Source: Bacteroidales bacterium UBA4179 (GTDB lineage Bacteria > Bacteroidota > Bacteroidia > Bacteroidales > Dysgonomonadaceae). From it: a stretch of 64,000 nucleotides of DNA. Positions 16,883 to 26,042 of the stretch are shown here, piece after piece; the first letter of the stretch is position 1, and the number at the start of each line of letters is the position of its first letter. The stretch covers positions 15,546-79,545 of the forward strand of contig DFUT01000043.1 in the NCBI GenBank assembly GCA_002381125.1, in the 5' to 3' direction. Below the pieces are notes generated by a model, which ran no database searches, was not told where the DNA came from, and worked only from the letters and a program-made list of their open reading frames with translations. Made by a program: the position numbers and the translations under genes.

Positions 16883-18730
16883 ATGAAATACGTAAGGAAA
16901 AGAAAGACAGTATGTTTTTTTACTACGTTGTTTTTGACGTTGGCGATTGCCGCAAATGCGCAAGTAACCTTTCGTGCGTCTGCTCCATCTACCGTAGTAA
17001 AAGGTGAACAATTTCGACTTACCTATACGATAAATAAGGAGGGAAAAGATTTGCGGTTGCCTTCCGATATGGACGGATTTGAAATACTTTTTGGTCCTTC
17101 CGTTTCTCAGAGTTACAGTCAGCGTACGGTAAATGGGAAAACAACTTCCGAAAGTTCCTTTTCATATACCTATATTCTGGTGGCGCAAAAGGAGGGAACG
17201 TTTACTATTGGACCGGCTTCTATCAATGTCGATGGTAGCACCTATCAATCCAATGCCGTTCAAATAAAGGTTATTTCCCCCGATCAGATTCCCAAGAGCC
17301 AATCGCAGCAAGAGTCCGGTCAATCGGGGTCATCGTCTCCCACCATAAAATCTACCGATGCTTTTATTCGGGCAATTGTTTCGAAGAGCAATATTTATGA
17401 ACAGGAAGGATTTACGGTTACTTTTCGACTCTACACTACACTTAATGTTGTGAATTTTGGGAAGATTGAATTTCCCGAATTTGAAGGATTTATGGTGGAA
17501 GAGATCGAACTCCCCATGAATCAGCAATTGAAGATAGAACAATACAACGGGAGGAGTTATTATACGGCGGATTTAAGAAAAACATTGCTTTTTCCGCAGC
17601 GATCGGGGAAAATTACTATTCCTTCTGGACGCATCGAAATGGTGTTTTCGGTTCCTTCGGGAAAGCGGATCACTACTTTTTTTGGATCTCAAGAAGTGTT
17701 TGTGGATGTGAAAAAAACATTGGTTACCAATCCGGTGTCGGTCAATGTTACTCCACTCCCTCCCGATAAACCCGAAAGTTTTACAGGAGCTGTCGGGACC
17801 TTTAATTTTCAGTCGAAAATCAGTACGAAAGAAGTAAAAGCCAACGAACCTGTTACCCTCACACTCGAAATATCCGGTACCGGTAATTTAAAGCTTATTC
17901 AGAACCCTGAAGTCGAATTTCCTTCCAATTTTGAAGTTTATGATCCTGTTGTAAAGAATGATCTACAGATAACAACAAACGGATTGACCGGGACACGAAA
18001 AATCGAATATCTCGCTATCCCCCGTTACGAAGGGACTTATGTGATTCCGGAAGTGGAATTTTCTTATTTCGATCTTAAGAATCGTTCCTATAAAACATTG
18101 AAATCGCCTCAATATACCATTCAGGTCGCAAAAGGCGATCCGGTTAAGACGACGGCGAGCAGTTATGTGAATCAACAGGAGGTAAAGGTAGAGGATGATA
18201 TTCGTTTTCTGAAAACGGGAAAACCTACTTTTCAATCTCGAGACGATTATTTTGTAGGATCGTTGGCATATTGGTTGTGGTATATTATTCCTCTTGGATT
18301 GTTTGTTGGATTTTGCATCATTAAACGACAGCAAGCAAAACAAAATGCAAATATTGCTCTTGTACGCCATAAACGTGCAAACAAAATAGCAATCAAGCGA
18401 TTGAAAATAGCCGAAAAATATTTGAAGGAACACAAACAGGAAGAGTTTTATAGTGAGATTTTGCGTGCATTATGGGGCTATTTTAGCGATAAGTTGTCCA
18501 TTCCGCTTGCCAACCTGTCGAAAGACAACATCGAAAAAGAATTATCGAATTACAATATCGATGACGAATTGATAAGGACTTTCATGGAGATACTCGATAC
18601 CTGTGAGTTTGCCCGTTATTCTCCCGTAAAATCGGATGTGGCAATGGGTAACTTGTACAATGAAGCTCTCGAAGCAATTGGTAGAATGGAAAATCAGTTA
18701 AAGTTGAAGAAGAGTAAAAAATTAAAGTGA
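16883..18730 (+). CDS. batD: BatD, oxygen-tolerance membrane protein
   Basis: A 615-residue protein with a signal peptide (KTVCFFTTLFLTLAIAANAQ). The frame is open nine codons further upstream, but the signal peptide supports the ATG at 16883. The extracytoplasmic part has repeated Ig-like sheets (FRASAPSTVVKGEQFRLTYTI and FNFQSKISTKEVKANEPVTLTLEISGTG), typical of BatD. A membrane helix lies at about residues 460-480 (LAYWLWYIIPLGLFVGFCII). A cytoplasmic helical tail has EFYSEILRALWGYFSDKL, which mirrors the tail of the BatD-like protein at 13060-14112. The two related tails in one operon suggest duplication. The next gene follows after one base. Confidence 0.87.
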   Translation: MKYVRKRKTVCFFTTLFLTLAIAANAQVTFRASAPSTVVKGEQFRLTYTINKEGKDLRLPSDMDGFEILFGPSVSQSYSQRTVNGKTTSESSFSYTYILVAQKEGTFTIGPASINVDGSTYQSNAVQIKVISPDQIPKSQSQQESGQSGSSSPTIKSTDAFIRAIVSKSNIYEQEGFTVTFRLYTTLNVVNFGKIEFPEFEGFMVEEIELPMNQQLKIEQYNGRSYYTADLRKTLLFPQRSGKITIPSGRIEMVFSVPSGKRITTFFGSQEVFVDVKKTLVTNPVSVNVTPLPPDKPESFTGAVGTFNFQSKISTKEVKANEPVTLTLEISGTGNLKLIQNPEVEFPSNFEVYDPVVKNDLQITTNGLTGTRKIEYLAIPRYEGTYVIPEVEFSYFDLKNRSYKTLKSPQYTIQVAKGDPVKTTASSYVNQQEVKVEDDIRFLKTGKPTFQSRDDYFVGSLAYWLWYIIPLGLFVGFCIIKRQQAKQNANIALVRHKRANKIAIKRLKIAEKYLKEHKQEEFYSEILRALWGYFSDKLSIPLANLSKDNIEKELSNYNIDDELIRTFMEILDTCEFARYSPVKSDVAMGNLYNEALEAIGRMENQLKLKKSKKLK

Positions 18731-18731
18731 C

Positions 18732-19502
18732 ATGGCTCGATATAAATTCTTTTTATTGCTGATGTGTGGCCTGATGGTTAGTTTGCTAACTATTGCATCG
18801 GCGGATATCTTGGACGAAGCATCCGAAGCATACAGACGAGGCGATTATAAAAAAAGTATAGAATTGTATGAAAAAGTGATTGCCGAACATCTTGAAAAAG
18901 GCGAGGAATCACCCGAAATCTATTACAACCTTGGCAATGCCTATTTTCGTGATAATCAGATTGGGAAAGCTATTTTAAATTATAATAGGGCATTGCTTCT
19001 TTCGCCCGGAGATAGCGATATCCGGCATAATTTGCGTTTTGCAAATACGCGCATTGAAGATAAAATAATTCCATCCAATCGTTTTTTTCTTGTCGATTGG
19101 TTTGAAAGCGTACAAAACCTTTTCAATTCCAATACATGGGGTGTTATTGCGATTGTGTTGTTTTTTCTTTTTTTGGGTTGTATGGGTGTTTTTCTTTTTG
19201 TTCGTATTTTATGGGCGCGGAAAACGGTTTTTTATACGGGAATTGTGATTTTTTTGTTGATGATTGCGGCTAATGTGTTTGCTTTTAATCAGAAAAATGC
19301 TCGTATATATCGCAATAGTGCCGTGATAATGGCTCCGGCCGTTTCTATTCGCACATCACCTGACTCAAATAGCAAGGAGCTTTTTCAGCTTCATGAAGGG
19401 GCTACTGTTAAAATCAGGAAAATCGATGGAGATTGGTATGAAATAGAAATTGCCAATGGAAGTGTCGGATGGATTCCGAAAGATTATATCGAAATTATAT
19501 AA
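18732..19502 (+). CDS. batE: BatE, TPR and SH3-like protein
   Basis: A 256-residue protein. A signal peptide (FFLLLMCGLMVSLLTIASA) is followed by TPR motifs at about residues 25-100 (EAYRRGDYKKSIELYEKVI, IYYNLGNAYFRDNQIGKAI). Two membrane helices lie near 135-160 and 170-187. A C-terminal bacterial SH3 domain follows (VSIRTSPDSNSKELFQLHEG to NGSVGWIPKDYIEII). The SH3 fold suggests contact with peptidoglycan or peptides. It is the last gene of the operon. The 166 bases that follow hold no recognisable gene or clear terminator. Confidence 0.87.
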   Translation: MARYKFFLLLMCGLMVSLLTIASADILDEASEAYRRGDYKKSIELYEKVIAEHLEKGEESPEIYYNLGNAYFRDNQIGKAILNYNRALLLSPGDSDIRHNLRFANTRIEDKIIPSNRFFLVDWFESVQNLFNSNTWGVIAIVLFFLFLGCMGVFLFVRILWARKTVFYTGIVIFLLMIAANVFAFNQKNARIYRNSAVIMAPAVSIRTSPDSNSKELFQLHEGATVKIRKIDGDWYEIEIANGSVGWIPKDYIEII

Positions 19503-19668
19503 GTAGCACATTATTATTGTCGATATTTTCATCATTTCTTCGTAATCAGAGTTGCTTGCTATAAGGAATATTTTTGATAAAATGATTGGCATTCTATAAT
19601 TTTTTTCGTAAGTTTAAAGCGTGAATATTATCGTCAATTGATTTATTAATCATAAAAAATTAAAAGCC

Positions 19669-19953
19669 ATGGCTAGAACGATTACATTTAACGAATTAAG
19701 GGCATTAAAAGACAAACTCCCCGATGGAAGTATCCGCAAAATAGCTCAGGATTTGGACCTCGAAATCGAAACTGTACGGAACTATTTTGGGGGATATAAT
19801 TACAAAAAGGGGAAAAGTGTAGGGATTCATATAGAACCGGGTCCGGACGGGGGAATCGTGGTATTAGATGACACTACGATTTTTGATAAAGCATTGGAAA
19901 TTTTGGGATTAACCGATTATCCTGAGCCAATTGAAGAAAAAGATGTTATCTAA
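19669..19953 (+). CDS. Small conserved Bacteroidota DNA-binding protein
   Basis: A 94-residue protein starting MARTITFNELRALKDKLPDG. Residues of about 18-45 (SIRKIAQDLDLEIETVRNYFGG) form a helix-turn-helix. The rest (VGIHIEPGPDGGIVVLDDTTIFDKALEIL) is strongly conserved in Bacteroidota relatives as I recall them. No function is established. Small size and high conservation suggest a nucleoid-type or global DNA-binding role, which is inference. It stands alone between the Bat operon and the universal stress gene. Confidence 0.75.
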   Translation: MARTITFNELRALKDKLPDGSIRKIAQDLDLEIETVRNYFGGYNYKKGKSVGIHIEPGPDGGIVVLDDTTIFDKALEILGLTDYPEPIEEKDVI

Positions 19954-20033
19954 TCAAAAAGTTGCAGAAGATTGAATATTATCGCGTATCCATAGAAGGG
20001 TGAGTTCATATTTTTCTGCCAAAAACGAACAAA

Positions 20034-21191
20034 ATGAAAAACAAAGAAAAGGAACTAAACCAAAGAGATGAATTGGTTACGGTAGCCATTCATACGTATG
20101 AAAAAGCACAAATTCTTAAATCCATTCTCGAAGCCAATGGCATTCCTGCCGTAATTACCAGTGTAAATATCATTCAGCCTAATCCCGCCGGAAGTTATCG
20201 CGTAAAAATCAGGGAAAGCGATTTGCCTGAAGCTTTGCCTATAATAGAAAACACCGATCTTTCTTATGTCGAAAAAACCGGTGAAGAAAAAAATAGGAGT
20301 AAAGATAAAGAAATCAAGAAGGAAATTCTTGTCCCAACTGATTTTTCCGATTCATCGATGAGGGCATGTGAATTTGCATTTCGATTGGCTAAGGACTTGG
20401 GTTGCGAGATAAAACTCATGCATGTTTTTTTCTCTCCTTATTATCCCGTATCTATGCCTTTTGGTGAGTCATACGCCGTCCTTCCTCCTGACGAAGAGCT
20501 TTATCTCGATGTTAGAGAGAGGATGGAAAAGGAGATGAAAAAGTGGGTAGATAAGTTGAATGAGAAAATTGCTGCCGGAGAACTTCCCGAAATTTCTTTT
20601 AATCACATTTTGCAAGAGGGGTTGCCGGAGGAGGAGATTATCAATTATTCCAAAAAAATGCATCCTATGGCTATCGTGATGGGAACAAGAGGTGCTAGCC
20701 AAAAAGACATTGATCTTATTGGTAGTGTAACGGCAGAAGTAATAGATGGATGTAAAACTCCTGTTTTTGCTATTCCTGAGCTGGCGCCTCCTAAATATTT
20801 GAGTGAAATGGAAAAAATCGGTTTTTTAACCAATTTCAGAGAAAGAGAGTTTGTTGCTTTTGATCGTATGATGGAATTTATAGGTAAATACCCCATAAAG
20901 GTTTATCTTGTTCATGTGAATAAAAAAGAAGATATGTGGAACGAGATCAAATTAGCAGGGATTCGTCATTTTTTGGAAAAAAAATATCCTTCGCTCGAAA
21001 CGGATTATAAATTGATAGATAAAGTAGATGAGCCGCTAGAAGTGGTTATTGATAAATTTGTGAGAGAAAATGATATAGATATGCTTGCCATGTCAAGTTC
21101 TAGACGAAATATTTTTGCTCGCATGTTTAATCCGGGCCTGGCAAGACGCATGCTTTTTCATTCGCAGACCCCGTTATTGGTATTAAAATAG
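20034..21191 (+). CDS. DUF2007 domain fused to two universal stress protein domains
   Basis: A 385-residue cytoplasmic protein. Residues of about 10-75 resemble DUF2007 (TVAIHTYEKAQILKSILEAN to YRVKIRESDLPEALPIIE), described as a putative signal-transducing fold. The first Usp domain (about 95-245) starts KEILVPTDFSDSSMRACEFA and contains IVMGTRGAS. The second (about 255-385) is more divergent but ends with IDMLAMSSSRRNIFARMFNP, the Usp GSxxxG-like region. Usp proteins bind ATP or AMP under stress; neither site is perfect here. The three-part fusion is unusual and suggests one sensor-like polypeptide. It ends before a strong bidirectional terminator. Confidence 0.8.
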   Translation: MKNKEKELNQRDELVTVAIHTYEKAQILKSILEANGIPAVITSVNIIQPNPAGSYRVKIRESDLPEALPIIENTDLSYVEKTGEEKNRSKDKEIKKEILVPTDFSDSSMRACEFAFRLAKDLGCEIKLMHVFFSPYYPVSMPFGESYAVLPPDEELYLDVRERMEKEMKKWVDKLNEKIAAGELPEISFNHILQEGLPEEEIINYSKKMHPMAIVMGTRGASQKDIDLIGSVTAEVIDGCKTPVFAIPELAPPKYLSEMEKIGFLTNFREREFVAFDRMMEFIGKYPIKVYLVHVNKKEDMWNEIKLAGIRHFLEKKYPSLETDYKLIDKVDEPLEVVIDKFVRENDIDMLAMSSSRRNIFARMFNPGLARRMLFHSQTPLLVLK

Positions 21192-21213
21192 TTTTATAAG
21201 TATAAGTTGGTAT

Positions 21214-21250
21214 AAAATTAAAGAGGGCTTTTTCAGCCCTCTTTAATTTT
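21214..21250. terminator. Bidirectional intrinsic terminator between convergent genes
   Basis: AAAATTAAAGAGGGCT (21214-21229) pairs perfectly over 16 bp with 21235-21250 around a five-base loop. A runs on one side and T runs on the other make it work in both directions, for the stress protein gene and the ompH-bamA operon. Confidence 0.92.
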
Positions 21251-21274
21251 AAGGCGATACGATAATATTGGTCC

Positions 21275-21808
21275 TTAATTAATCCCTAATTTCGTTTTAA
21301 CCATTTTTGTTGCATCAATGGCCGAATCGCTTACGTAGACAATGGGAGAGGAAGGGGTTGCTATATCCAAAATATAGGTAAATCCATTCTCGTCACCTAC
21401 CGATTTTATTGCATTTTGAATTTTTTGATTAACCGGTCCAACCAGCTTTTGGTATAATTCTTGGGCTTCTTTTTGGCTGTTTTGGATATACATCTGATAC
21501 CTTTCGCTAATCTGTTCCAATTGTCTTTGTTGATCTTGCTTTACTGCGTCACTGATGTTGGTACCCACTTTGCTGAATTCTTCCAGTTTGGCATTATATT
21601 CAGTTTCTAGAGCAGAAGCATTTTTCTTGATCTCCTCCTGTTTATCGCTCAATTGTTTTTCGATATCGGGTATTTCCGGCATAGCATTAAAAATTTCTTG
21701 AGAATTGATATATGCTATTTTAGTTTCTTGTGCTGCAATACTCATACTTAGAGGAGCTATCGCAAAAAGTAGAATAAGTAATTTTTTTGGCATCATAAAT
21801 TTCTTCAT
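21275..21808 (-). CDS. OmpH/Skp-family periplasmic chaperone (second copy)
   Basis: A 177-residue periplasmic chaperone that holds unfolded outer-membrane proteins. A signal peptide (KKLLILLFAIAPLSMSIAAQ) precedes KIAYINSQEIFNAMPEIPDI, the typical OmpH start. Long charged helices follow at about residues 50-125, the tentacle coiled coil of Skp, and then a C-terminal IQNAIKSVGDENGFTYILD. It is the downstream partner of a similar gene 48 bases away and of bamA. Paired ompH genes beside bamA are usual in Bacteroidales. Confidence 0.9.
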   Translation of the reverse strand: MKKFMMPKKLLILLFAIAPLSMSIAAQETKIAYINSQEIFNAMPEIPDIEKQLSDKQEEIKKNASALETEYNAKLEEFSKVGTNISDAVKQDQQRQLEQISERYQMYIQNSQKEAQELYQKLVGPVNQKIQNAIKSVGDENGFTYILDIATPSSPIVYVSDSAIDATKMVKTKLGIN

Positions 21809-21856
21809 TAATGTTTATTATTTCAAAACCAACAAGCAAAGGTAAATTATTTATTT

Positions 21857-22366
21857 TTAATATCCTAATTTTACCAAGACTTGATCGCTAATGTCAATAT
21901 CAGGCGATGCAAAAATTATGGATGTTGCTGAGGCTCTATCGATTACTGCCTTATATCCGGCTGAAAAAGAAATGTCTTTTATTGCATTATAAATATCGTC
22001 TTGGATGGGTTTCATGTATGCTTCTCGACGTTTGAACAATTCTCCCTGAGGACCAAAATATTTATCGCGCAGCTGTTGAATTTCTTTTTCTTTAGCCACA
22101 ATTTCATTTTCACGTTTTATTTTTTCATCTCCTTTAAGGGTGTCGATAGCAGCCTGATAGTTCTTATACATTTCTCCTGCTTCTTTTACAAGACTATCAA
22201 TTTCGTTTTGCCATTGTTGAGATACGAGTTCCAGTTCTTTATTCATATTCTCATAAGCAGGAATTTTTTTGAGAATATATTCCATATCTATCATGGCGTA
22301 TTTTTGTGCGTAACTCCCCGTTGTCAGTGCAAGGAGTAGTCCAATCAATAATAAATTTTTTTTCAT
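21857..22366 (-). CDS. OmpH/Skp-family periplasmic chaperone (first copy)
   Basis: A 169-residue Skp-like protein with signal peptide MKKNLLLIGLLLALTTGSYAQ. The OmpH core is KYAMIDMEYILKKIPAYENM, followed by a helical arm (about residues 40-115) and IYNAIKDISFSAGYKAVID. It lies directly after bamA in the same operon. The two neighbouring copies differ widely in the arm region, so they may form mixed trimers or serve different clients. Confidence 0.9.
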   Translation of the reverse strand: MKKNLLLIGLLLALTTGSYAQKYAMIDMEYILKKIPAYENMNKELELVSQQWQNEIDSLVKEAGEMYKNYQAAIDTLKGDEKIKRENEIVAKEKEIQQLRDKYFGPQGELFKRREAYMKPIQDDIYNAIKDISFSAGYKAVIDRASATSIIFASPDIDISDQVLVKLGY

Positions 22367-22431
22367 ACGTTGTTTGGTGTTGTAATTATATGGTTTGCGA
22401 CAGGTTTAATATTTTTTGTTTTTGGAAATTT

Positions 22432-25155
22432 CTAAAATTCTTGTCCAATTATAAAGTGGAATTGACTGCCGCCATAATTTCTGCTTCCATTGATGGGATC
22501 GAAGCCATATGCCCAGTCAATACCCATTAGTCCGATCATTGGCAAGAAAATACGGGCACCAACACCGGCTGATCGTTTTAAATCAAACGGGTTGAAATTG
22601 TTTAAATCCCGCCAAGCATTCCCTGCCTCAAGAAAAGCGATGCCATAGATGGTTGAATTTGGTTCCAGAATAAATGGATAGCGAAATTCAAGTCCAAATC
22701 GTGTATACGCCCGTGCTTGCGTAGCGATTGAGTTGTTTTCATAGCCGCGTAACGCAATATTCTCAGTAGCAAATGAACTTGAATAACCGGTCATACCGTC
22801 GCCTCCCACGTCGAATGTTTCAAAAGGAGTCGGTTTATTTTTGTCATAATAACCCAACACACCGAATTCAGCCCTTGTTGCAATAACAGGTGTGCGTTTT
22901 ACGGATAGAGAGGTAAGCGGAGTAAATGTACGCATTTTCAGTTTCCATTTGTGATATTCGTTCCATGTGTATTTTCCGGGATCATCGAAAGTCATACTTG
23001 CATAATCTTTCCCATCCCATAAGGAAAAGGGAGGCGTTGCGGTTACGCTTAACGAAAATTGAGAACCTGTTCGAGTATAGATGGGATTGTCGATAGAATT
23101 TCTAGCCAATATCAAGCTCAACGTGATACTATTACTTGTACCCGTTTGAAAAGGGAAATAGTTCCATGTCCAGTTTTTTAGTTTGTAACGTTGATAACCC
23201 AGTTCTCCCTGTATATAGAAATAGTCGTCGGGCCATTCCAAACGTTTTCCGTGTCCTATTGAAGCACCTATTATCGTGAAAAGCTGATTGGGATCATAGG
23301 CATATTCCGCCATATCCTGATAATCGTATCCACCGTATCCATAACCACCATATCCGTATCCATAGCCGTAATAATAAGGATTATACATATCATAGTAGGA
23401 AGTCTGGGAATAGTAATTGGTGTTTAACCCCGTATATCTTGAATAATAAAGATTTACAGAGAAGTTATTGGGTCTCTTTCCTCCAAACCACGGCTCAATG
23501 AATGAAAACTGGTAAGATTGATAATATTTTCCATTGGTTTGAGCACTTATAATAAGTGTTTGCCCTTCTCCCTGGGGAATGATTCCCTTATACGAGCTTG
23601 GATTTAGCAAGTTTTTTAATGAGAAATTATTCAATCGCAGACTTAATTTTCCCACTAATCCTGTAACTCCCCAACCGGCAGAAAATTCAATTTGATCGTT
23701 TCCTTTTGAAGTTAACGGATAAGTTATATCCACTGTTCCGTCATCGAAATTGGGTCTAATGTCAGGTTGGAGATTTTCCGGATCGAAATGGCCGGTTTGT
23801 GCCAATTCTCGAATGGAACGTATCAGGTCGTCTTGACTGTAAACTGCTCCGGGCTTTGTTCGCAGCTCTCTGCGGATAACATCTTCATATACGCGATCGT
23901 TTCCTTGGATGATTATACGTTTTATAGTTGCTTTTGGGCCTTCCGTAACACGAAGTTCCAAATCTACCGAGTCGTTTTCTATGTTTATTTCGATTGGGTC
24001 GATATTGGAAAAAAGGTAACCGTTGTTTTTATATAGTGTAATTACCGCATCTTCATCCATCAACAAACGTTCTTGTAGTTTTTTTTGGTTATAAACATCC
24101 CCTTCTTGCATATTCAAAATTCGACTCAGATCGTACGAATTATAGACTGTATTTCCCACCCAATTGATAGAGCGAATATAGTATAAAGGGCCTTCTTCGA
24201 CTTTAATCTCGATATTTACCGATTTTTCATCGTATTTGTATACGGTATCCCAAACGATTTCTGCATCCCGATAGCCTAATTCGTGATATTTTGCAATCAG
24301 ATTTTTTTTGTCCGCTTCGTAATTTTCTTTTACAAACTTTTTTGTTTTAAACAGGTTAGCCAGTTTCTTTTCATTGGTCTTTTTCATTGCCCCTTTGAGT
24401 TTTTTATCGGAAACGGCTTTATTCCCTTCAATTTTTATTTGGTGAACACCCAATTTTTCTTTTTTATCGACTATTATTTCCAGAATAACCTGGTTTTTAT
24501 TCGATTCGTCGGGTCTTTCGATGATTGTTACTTCGGCATCGCCAAATCCCTTTTCTTCAAAATACTTCTTTATGATAGCTTTGGCACTGTTAATTTGGTT
24601 GGGAGTAATTTGGTTTCCCCTAACCATTCCCAATTTTTTCTCAATGTCTTCTTGTTCACCTTTTTTCATACCCACGTAACGAATATCTGAAATTCTTGGG
24701 CGGTCGGTTAATCTGATTTCCAGCCAAATGCTATCTCCTTTTATTTTGTTGGCGAGAATTTTGACATCCGAAAAAAGCCCTTGTTTCCAAAATCTTTCTA
24801 CGGCGTGCGTTATCTCTTCGCCCGGCACTTGGATTCGATCCCCTTTTGATAATCCGGAAAACCCAATCAGCACAAAGCTTTGGTCTTCGTACATCGTATT
24901 TTCGATTCCGGTGACCTTAATGTCTGCAATGATGTATTCTTTTGGTGTTGCCGTATAATTGATTACGGGTATGGTGTCGGTATTGGTTTCTGATGATGAC
25001 GGCACAACCTGAGGGGCGGGTGTGGCTGTGTCGGTAGGGATGGTATCTTTAGCTGAGGCTTGTTCATCCGGAATAAGAAGTGTTGTTTGAGCTAAAGATG
25101 TGACCCTAAAAAAGGCTGAGAGAATAATTGCGAAATAAAATATCTTCTTCAACAT
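22432..25155 (-). CDS. bamA: BamA outer-membrane protein assembly factor
   Basis: Central beta-barrel of the complex that inserts proteins into the outer membrane. The product is 907 residues with a signal peptide (FYFAIILSAFFRVTSLAQ) and an acidic Pro/Thr linker. POTRA domains follow from about residue 75 to 490 (ADIKVTGIENTMYEDQSFVL, IRYVGMKKGEQEDIEKKLGM, IIIQGNDRVYEDVIRRELRT). The C-terminal barrel runs to a terminal Phe (FHFIIGQEF). An extracellular loop at about residues 581-615 is almost only Tyr and Gly. It is co-directional with uppS upstream and the two ompH genes downstream, an envelope biogenesis operon. Confidence 0.93.
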   Translation of the reverse strand: MLKKIFYFAIILSAFFRVTSLAQTTLLIPDEQASAKDTIPTDTATPAPQVVPSSSETNTDTIPVINYTATPKEYIIADIKVTGIENTMYEDQSFVLIGFSGLSKGDRIQVPGEEITHAVERFWKQGLFSDVKILANKIKGDSIWLEIRLTDRPRISDIRYVGMKKGEQEDIEKKLGMVRGNQITPNQINSAKAIIKKYFEEKGFGDAEVTIIERPDESNKNQVILEIIVDKKEKLGVHQIKIEGNKAVSDKKLKGAMKKTNEKKLANLFKTKKFVKENYEADKKNLIAKYHELGYRDAEIVWDTVYKYDEKSVNIEIKVEEGPLYYIRSINWVGNTVYNSYDLSRILNMQEGDVYNQKKLQERLLMDEDAVITLYKNNGYLFSNIDPIEINIENDSVDLELRVTEGPKATIKRIIIQGNDRVYEDVIRRELRTKPGAVYSQDDLIRSIRELAQTGHFDPENLQPDIRPNFDDGTVDITYPLTSKGNDQIEFSAGWGVTGLVGKLSLRLNNFSLKNLLNPSSYKGIIPQGEGQTLIISAQTNGKYYQSYQFSFIEPWFGGKRPNNFSVNLYYSRYTGLNTNYYSQTSYYDMYNPYYYGYGYGYGGYGYGGYDYQDMAEYAYDPNQLFTIIGASIGHGKRLEWPDDYFYIQGELGYQRYKLKNWTWNYFPFQTGTSNSITLSLILARNSIDNPIYTRTGSQFSLSVTATPPFSLWDGKDYASMTFDDPGKYTWNEYHKWKLKMRTFTPLTSLSVKRTPVIATRAEFGVLGYYDKNKPTPFETFDVGGDGMTGYSSSFATENIALRGYENNSIATQARAYTRFGLEFRYPFILEPNSTIYGIAFLEAGNAWRDLNNFNPFDLKRSAGVGARIFLPMIGLMGIDWAYGFDPINGSRNYGGSQFHFIIGQEF

Positions 25156-25220
25156 TATTGTTTTTTTACCTTTTTCTCTTTTCGTTTAATGAGTTAAATT
25201 GTTGTTGTCGGTTTGACAAT

Positions 25221-25970
25221 TTATTTTTTCGATTCAATCTGTTCGCTTATTTTTCCAAACCGACGTTCACGGCGTTGGTAATCAATGATGGCTGCATAGA
25301 GATCTTCTTCTCGAAAAGCAGGCCAGAAAGTGTCGGTGAAATAAAATTCGGTGTAGGCCGATTGCCATAGCAAAAAATTGCTCATGCGTTGTTCTCCTCC
25401 GGTTCTGATGACCAAATCCGGGTCGGGAATACCTTTGGTAGCCAAATAATCAGAGAAAAGTGTTTCGTTTATATCTTCTACTTTTATTTTTCCTTCTTGA
25501 ACGTCTTTTATTATTTTTTTTGTTGCTTCGACAATTTCCCATTTTGATGAATAGCTCAATGCAAGTATCAATGTTAATTTGTCGCCTTTTGAGGTTTTTT
25601 CTTCACATTCTTTCAATGCTTTTTGGGTTTTCATGGGAAGTCGGGCTATATCCCCAATATTCTTTACCCTTACTTGATTTTGCACAAGATCTGCTGTTTC
25701 ATGGGTGACGGCTTGTAACATTAATTCCATTAGGGCGTTGATTTCTTCTTCGGGTCGATTCCAGTTTTCGGTAGAAAAAACATAGATGGTCAGGTATTTT
25801 ATATTTGCTTTTACTGCTGCTTCTACCACTTTTCTAACGGAAACTACACCCTCTTTGTGACCTTCAGCGCGCTCCAATCCATGAGCTTTTGCCCATCTCC
25901 CGTTTCCATCCATAATAATGGCAATGTGTTCCGGGACAGATGATTTATCTATTTTCTCCAATAGCGACAT
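25221..25970 (-). CDS. uppS: Isoprenyl transferase (undecaprenyl diphosphate synthase)
   Basis: Cis-prenyltransferase that makes the lipid carrier for peptidoglycan and O-antigen. The 249-residue product has the catalytic IIMDGNGRWAKAHG with Asp21 and the phosphate-binding NGRWA. Further motifs are STENWNRPEEE, PDLVIRTGGEQRMSNFLLWQ and FWPAFREEDL. No transmembrane region is present, as expected for a soluble enzyme. It lies 65 bases upstream of bamA in the same direction. Confidence 0.95.
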   Translation of the reverse strand: MSLLEKIDKSSVPEHIAIIMDGNGRWAKAHGLERAEGHKEGVVSVRKVVEAAVKANIKYLTIYVFSTENWNRPEEEINALMELMLQAVTHETADLVQNQVRVKNIGDIARLPMKTQKALKECEEKTSKGDKLTLILALSYSSKWEIVEATKKIIKDVQEGKIKVEDINETLFSDYLATKGIPDPDLVIRTGGEQRMSNFLLWQSAYTEFYFTDTFWPAFREEDLYAAIIDYQRRERRFGKISEQIESKK

Positions 25971-26042
25971 ATTATAATGTTGAAATTGTTTTTGCTATTA
26001 TTTTATGTTTAACCCTGACTCAATCATATCTTTTTATGGATT

